DNA from: Sporichthyaceae bacterium
GTDB lineage: Bacteria > Actinomycetota > Actinomycetes > JACCYY01
Direction: 5' to 3'
Length of the DNA: 6,535 nt
NCBI GenBank assembly: GCA_013696235.1
Contig: JACCYY010000010.1
Location: forward strand, 1 to 6,535
Positions 5,678-6,535 of the stretch are shown here, in pieces. How positions within the stretch are numbered: the stretch's first letter is position 1; each line of letters opens with the position of its first letter. The notes under the pieces are model-generated. The model did no database searches and was not told the DNA's origin. It saw only the letters and a list, made by a program, of their open reading frames with translations. A program made the translations under genes and the position numbers.

Positions 5678-6403
5678 ATGGTCGACGAGTCGGGCGCGTC
5701 CTCGGTCGGCGCGGAGGTCGACGGCCGACTGCGTGACGTAGGCGCTGAGCTGCGGGAGGCGGTCGACGAGATCAAGCCTCGGCTGCGGGGATGGTTGCAC
5801 GCCGCCACGCTCCCGCTGTCGCTGGCGGCAGGGATCGTCCTGATCGCGCTTGCTCCGGCAGGGCGACCGCGGATCGGGGCCGTCGTGTTCATGATCGCGT
5901 CGATCCTGTTGTTCGGAGTCAGCGCGCTCTACCACACCAGGTCCTGGAGCGACCGCGGCCGACAGGTCCTCAAGCGGATGGACCACTCGACGATCTTCGT
6001 GTTCATCGCGGGGACGTACACCCCGTTCTCGTTGGTGCTGCTCGACGGCCGCAACGCTCGGATACTGCTCAGCATCGTGTGGGGCGGCGCACTGGTCGGG
6101 GTCCTGTTCCGCGTCTTATGGGTGGGAGCGCCGCGCTGGTTCTACGTCCCGGTCTATCTAGCGCTCGGCTGGGCCGCGATCTTCTGGATGGGCCAGTTCG
6201 CGGCCCGTGGTGGCACCACCGTGTTGACGCTGCTGATCGTGGGCGGGGTGCTCTACTCGGCGGGCGCGCTGGTGTATGCCCTGCAGCGACCAGACCCGCT
6301 TCCCCGGTGGTTCGGCTTCCACGAGCTGTTCCACAGCTTCACAATCGCCGCGTTCGCCGTCCACTACGTCGGCATCTCACTCGCGACGTACTCCCTCCGC
6401 TGA
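5678..6403 (+). CDS. trhA: TrhA/hemolysin III (PAQR-family) seven-helix membrane protein
   Basis: This 241-residue integral membrane protein belongs to the hemolysin III/TrhA branch of the PAQR superfamily. Bacterial members are linked to membrane fluidity control; the older name hemolysin comes from a Bacillus protein and need not describe the role here. About seven hydrophobic helices lie near residues 42-60, 66-85, 104-122, 128-147, 154-172, 180-200 and 218-238. The PAQR metal-site pattern is complete: SALYH (Ser82, His86), Asp102 in RMDHSTIF, and HELFH (His215, His219). The core from EIKPRLRGWLHA (31-42) matches the mycobacterial type, from memory Rv1085c. A 30-residue hydrophilic acidic tail precedes it. 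The frame is open far upstream, but over the opposite prenyltransferase gene; ATG 5678 with its TACGCT box is the natural start. The gene is divergent from the prenyltransferase, as in M. tuberculosis. Confidence 0.92.
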   Translation: MVDESGASSVGAEVDGRLRDVGAELREAVDEIKPRLRGWLHAATLPLSLAAGIVLIALAPAGRPRIGAVVFMIASILLFGVSALYHTRSWSDRGRQVLKRMDHSTIFVFIAGTYTPFSLVLLDGRNARILLSIVWGGALVGVLFRVLWVGAPRWFYVPVYLALGWAAIFWMGQFAARGGTTVLTLLIVGGVLYSAGALVYALQRPDPLPRWFGFHELFHSFTIAAFAVHYVGISLATYSLR

Positions 6404-6519
6404 TCCGCCGCTTCCGAGGCGCCCATCCGCCGGTTCCGGGGCGCCCATCCGCCGCTTCCGGGGCGCCCATCCGCCGCTTCCGAGGCGCCCATCCGCCGGT
6501 TCCGGGGCGCCCATCCGCC
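6403..6519. repeat. 22-bp tandem repeat, five full copies plus a remnant
   Basis: Five uninterrupted 22-bp units cover 6403-6512, and a degenerate sixth begins at 6513 and loses similarity after about 6519. The first base of the array is the A of the trhA stop codon. Units differ only at positions 9 (C or G) and 15 (A or G). The types run CA, GG, CG, CA, GG, so unit 1 equals unit 4 and unit 2 equals unit 5, a 66-bp higher-order period. Each unit can form a 4-bp stem (CGCC/GGCG) with an 8-nt loop that contains both variable positions. The length is not a multiple of three, and no gene is apparent in it. It may act in 3'-end formation or simply be a minisatellite. Confidence 0.9.
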
Positions 6520-6535
6520 CGGAATGGAGTGCCCG

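Noticed and set aside
6403..6535. CRISPR array
   Set aside because: The 22-bp units are directly adjacent without unique spacers, so this is a simple tandem repeat.

Overview
The window is very GC-rich, uses GTG as well as ATG starts, and carries proteins whose closest remembered relatives are mycobacterial or actinobacterial. It looks like chromosomal DNA of a high-GC actinomycete, possibly a Nocardioides-like member of the Propionibacteriales. The genus is a guess from general appearance. I see no insertion sequence, phage gene, CRISPR array, rRNA or tRNA. Genes fill almost all of it.

Layout from left to right. Five genes lie on the minus strand, so their transcription runs toward base 1, and one lies on the plus strand. 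Bases 1-1428 hold an NCS1-family nucleobase/cytosine-type permease that runs off the left edge. Directly upstream of it, in the same operon, is a divergent purine nucleoside phosphorylase (1437-2249); its stop codon lies inside the permease ribosome binding site. Next come a small secreted lytic-transglycosylase-like protein (2327-3010) and a PhoH2-type PIN-domain plus ATPase protein (3191-4537). A hairpin-rich gap of 276 bases (4538-4813) contains a short open frame that abuts phoH. A short-chain cis-prenyltransferase (4814-5623) follows. Divergent from it on the plus strand is a TrhA/hemolysin III-type seven-helix membrane protein (5678-6403). The window ends in a 22-bp tandem repeat that begins on the last base of the trhA stop codon.

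The phosphorylase and permease together suggest purine or pyrimidine salvage: uptake of a base plus phosphorolysis of a nucleoside. The phosphorylase has lost several residues that normally recognise a 6-oxopurine base, so its substrate may not be the usual one. The cis-prenyltransferase and the divergent hemolysin III gene repeat an arrangement I remember from Mycobacterium tuberculosis (Rv1086/Rv1085c); PhoH2 lies a few genes away there too, so this looks like an old actinobacterial neighbourhood.

Three genes (phosphorylase, prenyltransferase, trhA) have a TANNNT -10 element only 6-8 nt before the start codon and no good Shine-Dalgarno sequence, so their mRNAs are probably leaderless. The permease, transglycosylase and phoH have normal ribosome binding sites. 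The points most worth a second look are the altered phosphorylase active site, the hairpin cluster and possible small gene before phoH, the back-to-back leaderless promoters, and the tandem repeat with its 66-bp higher-order period.
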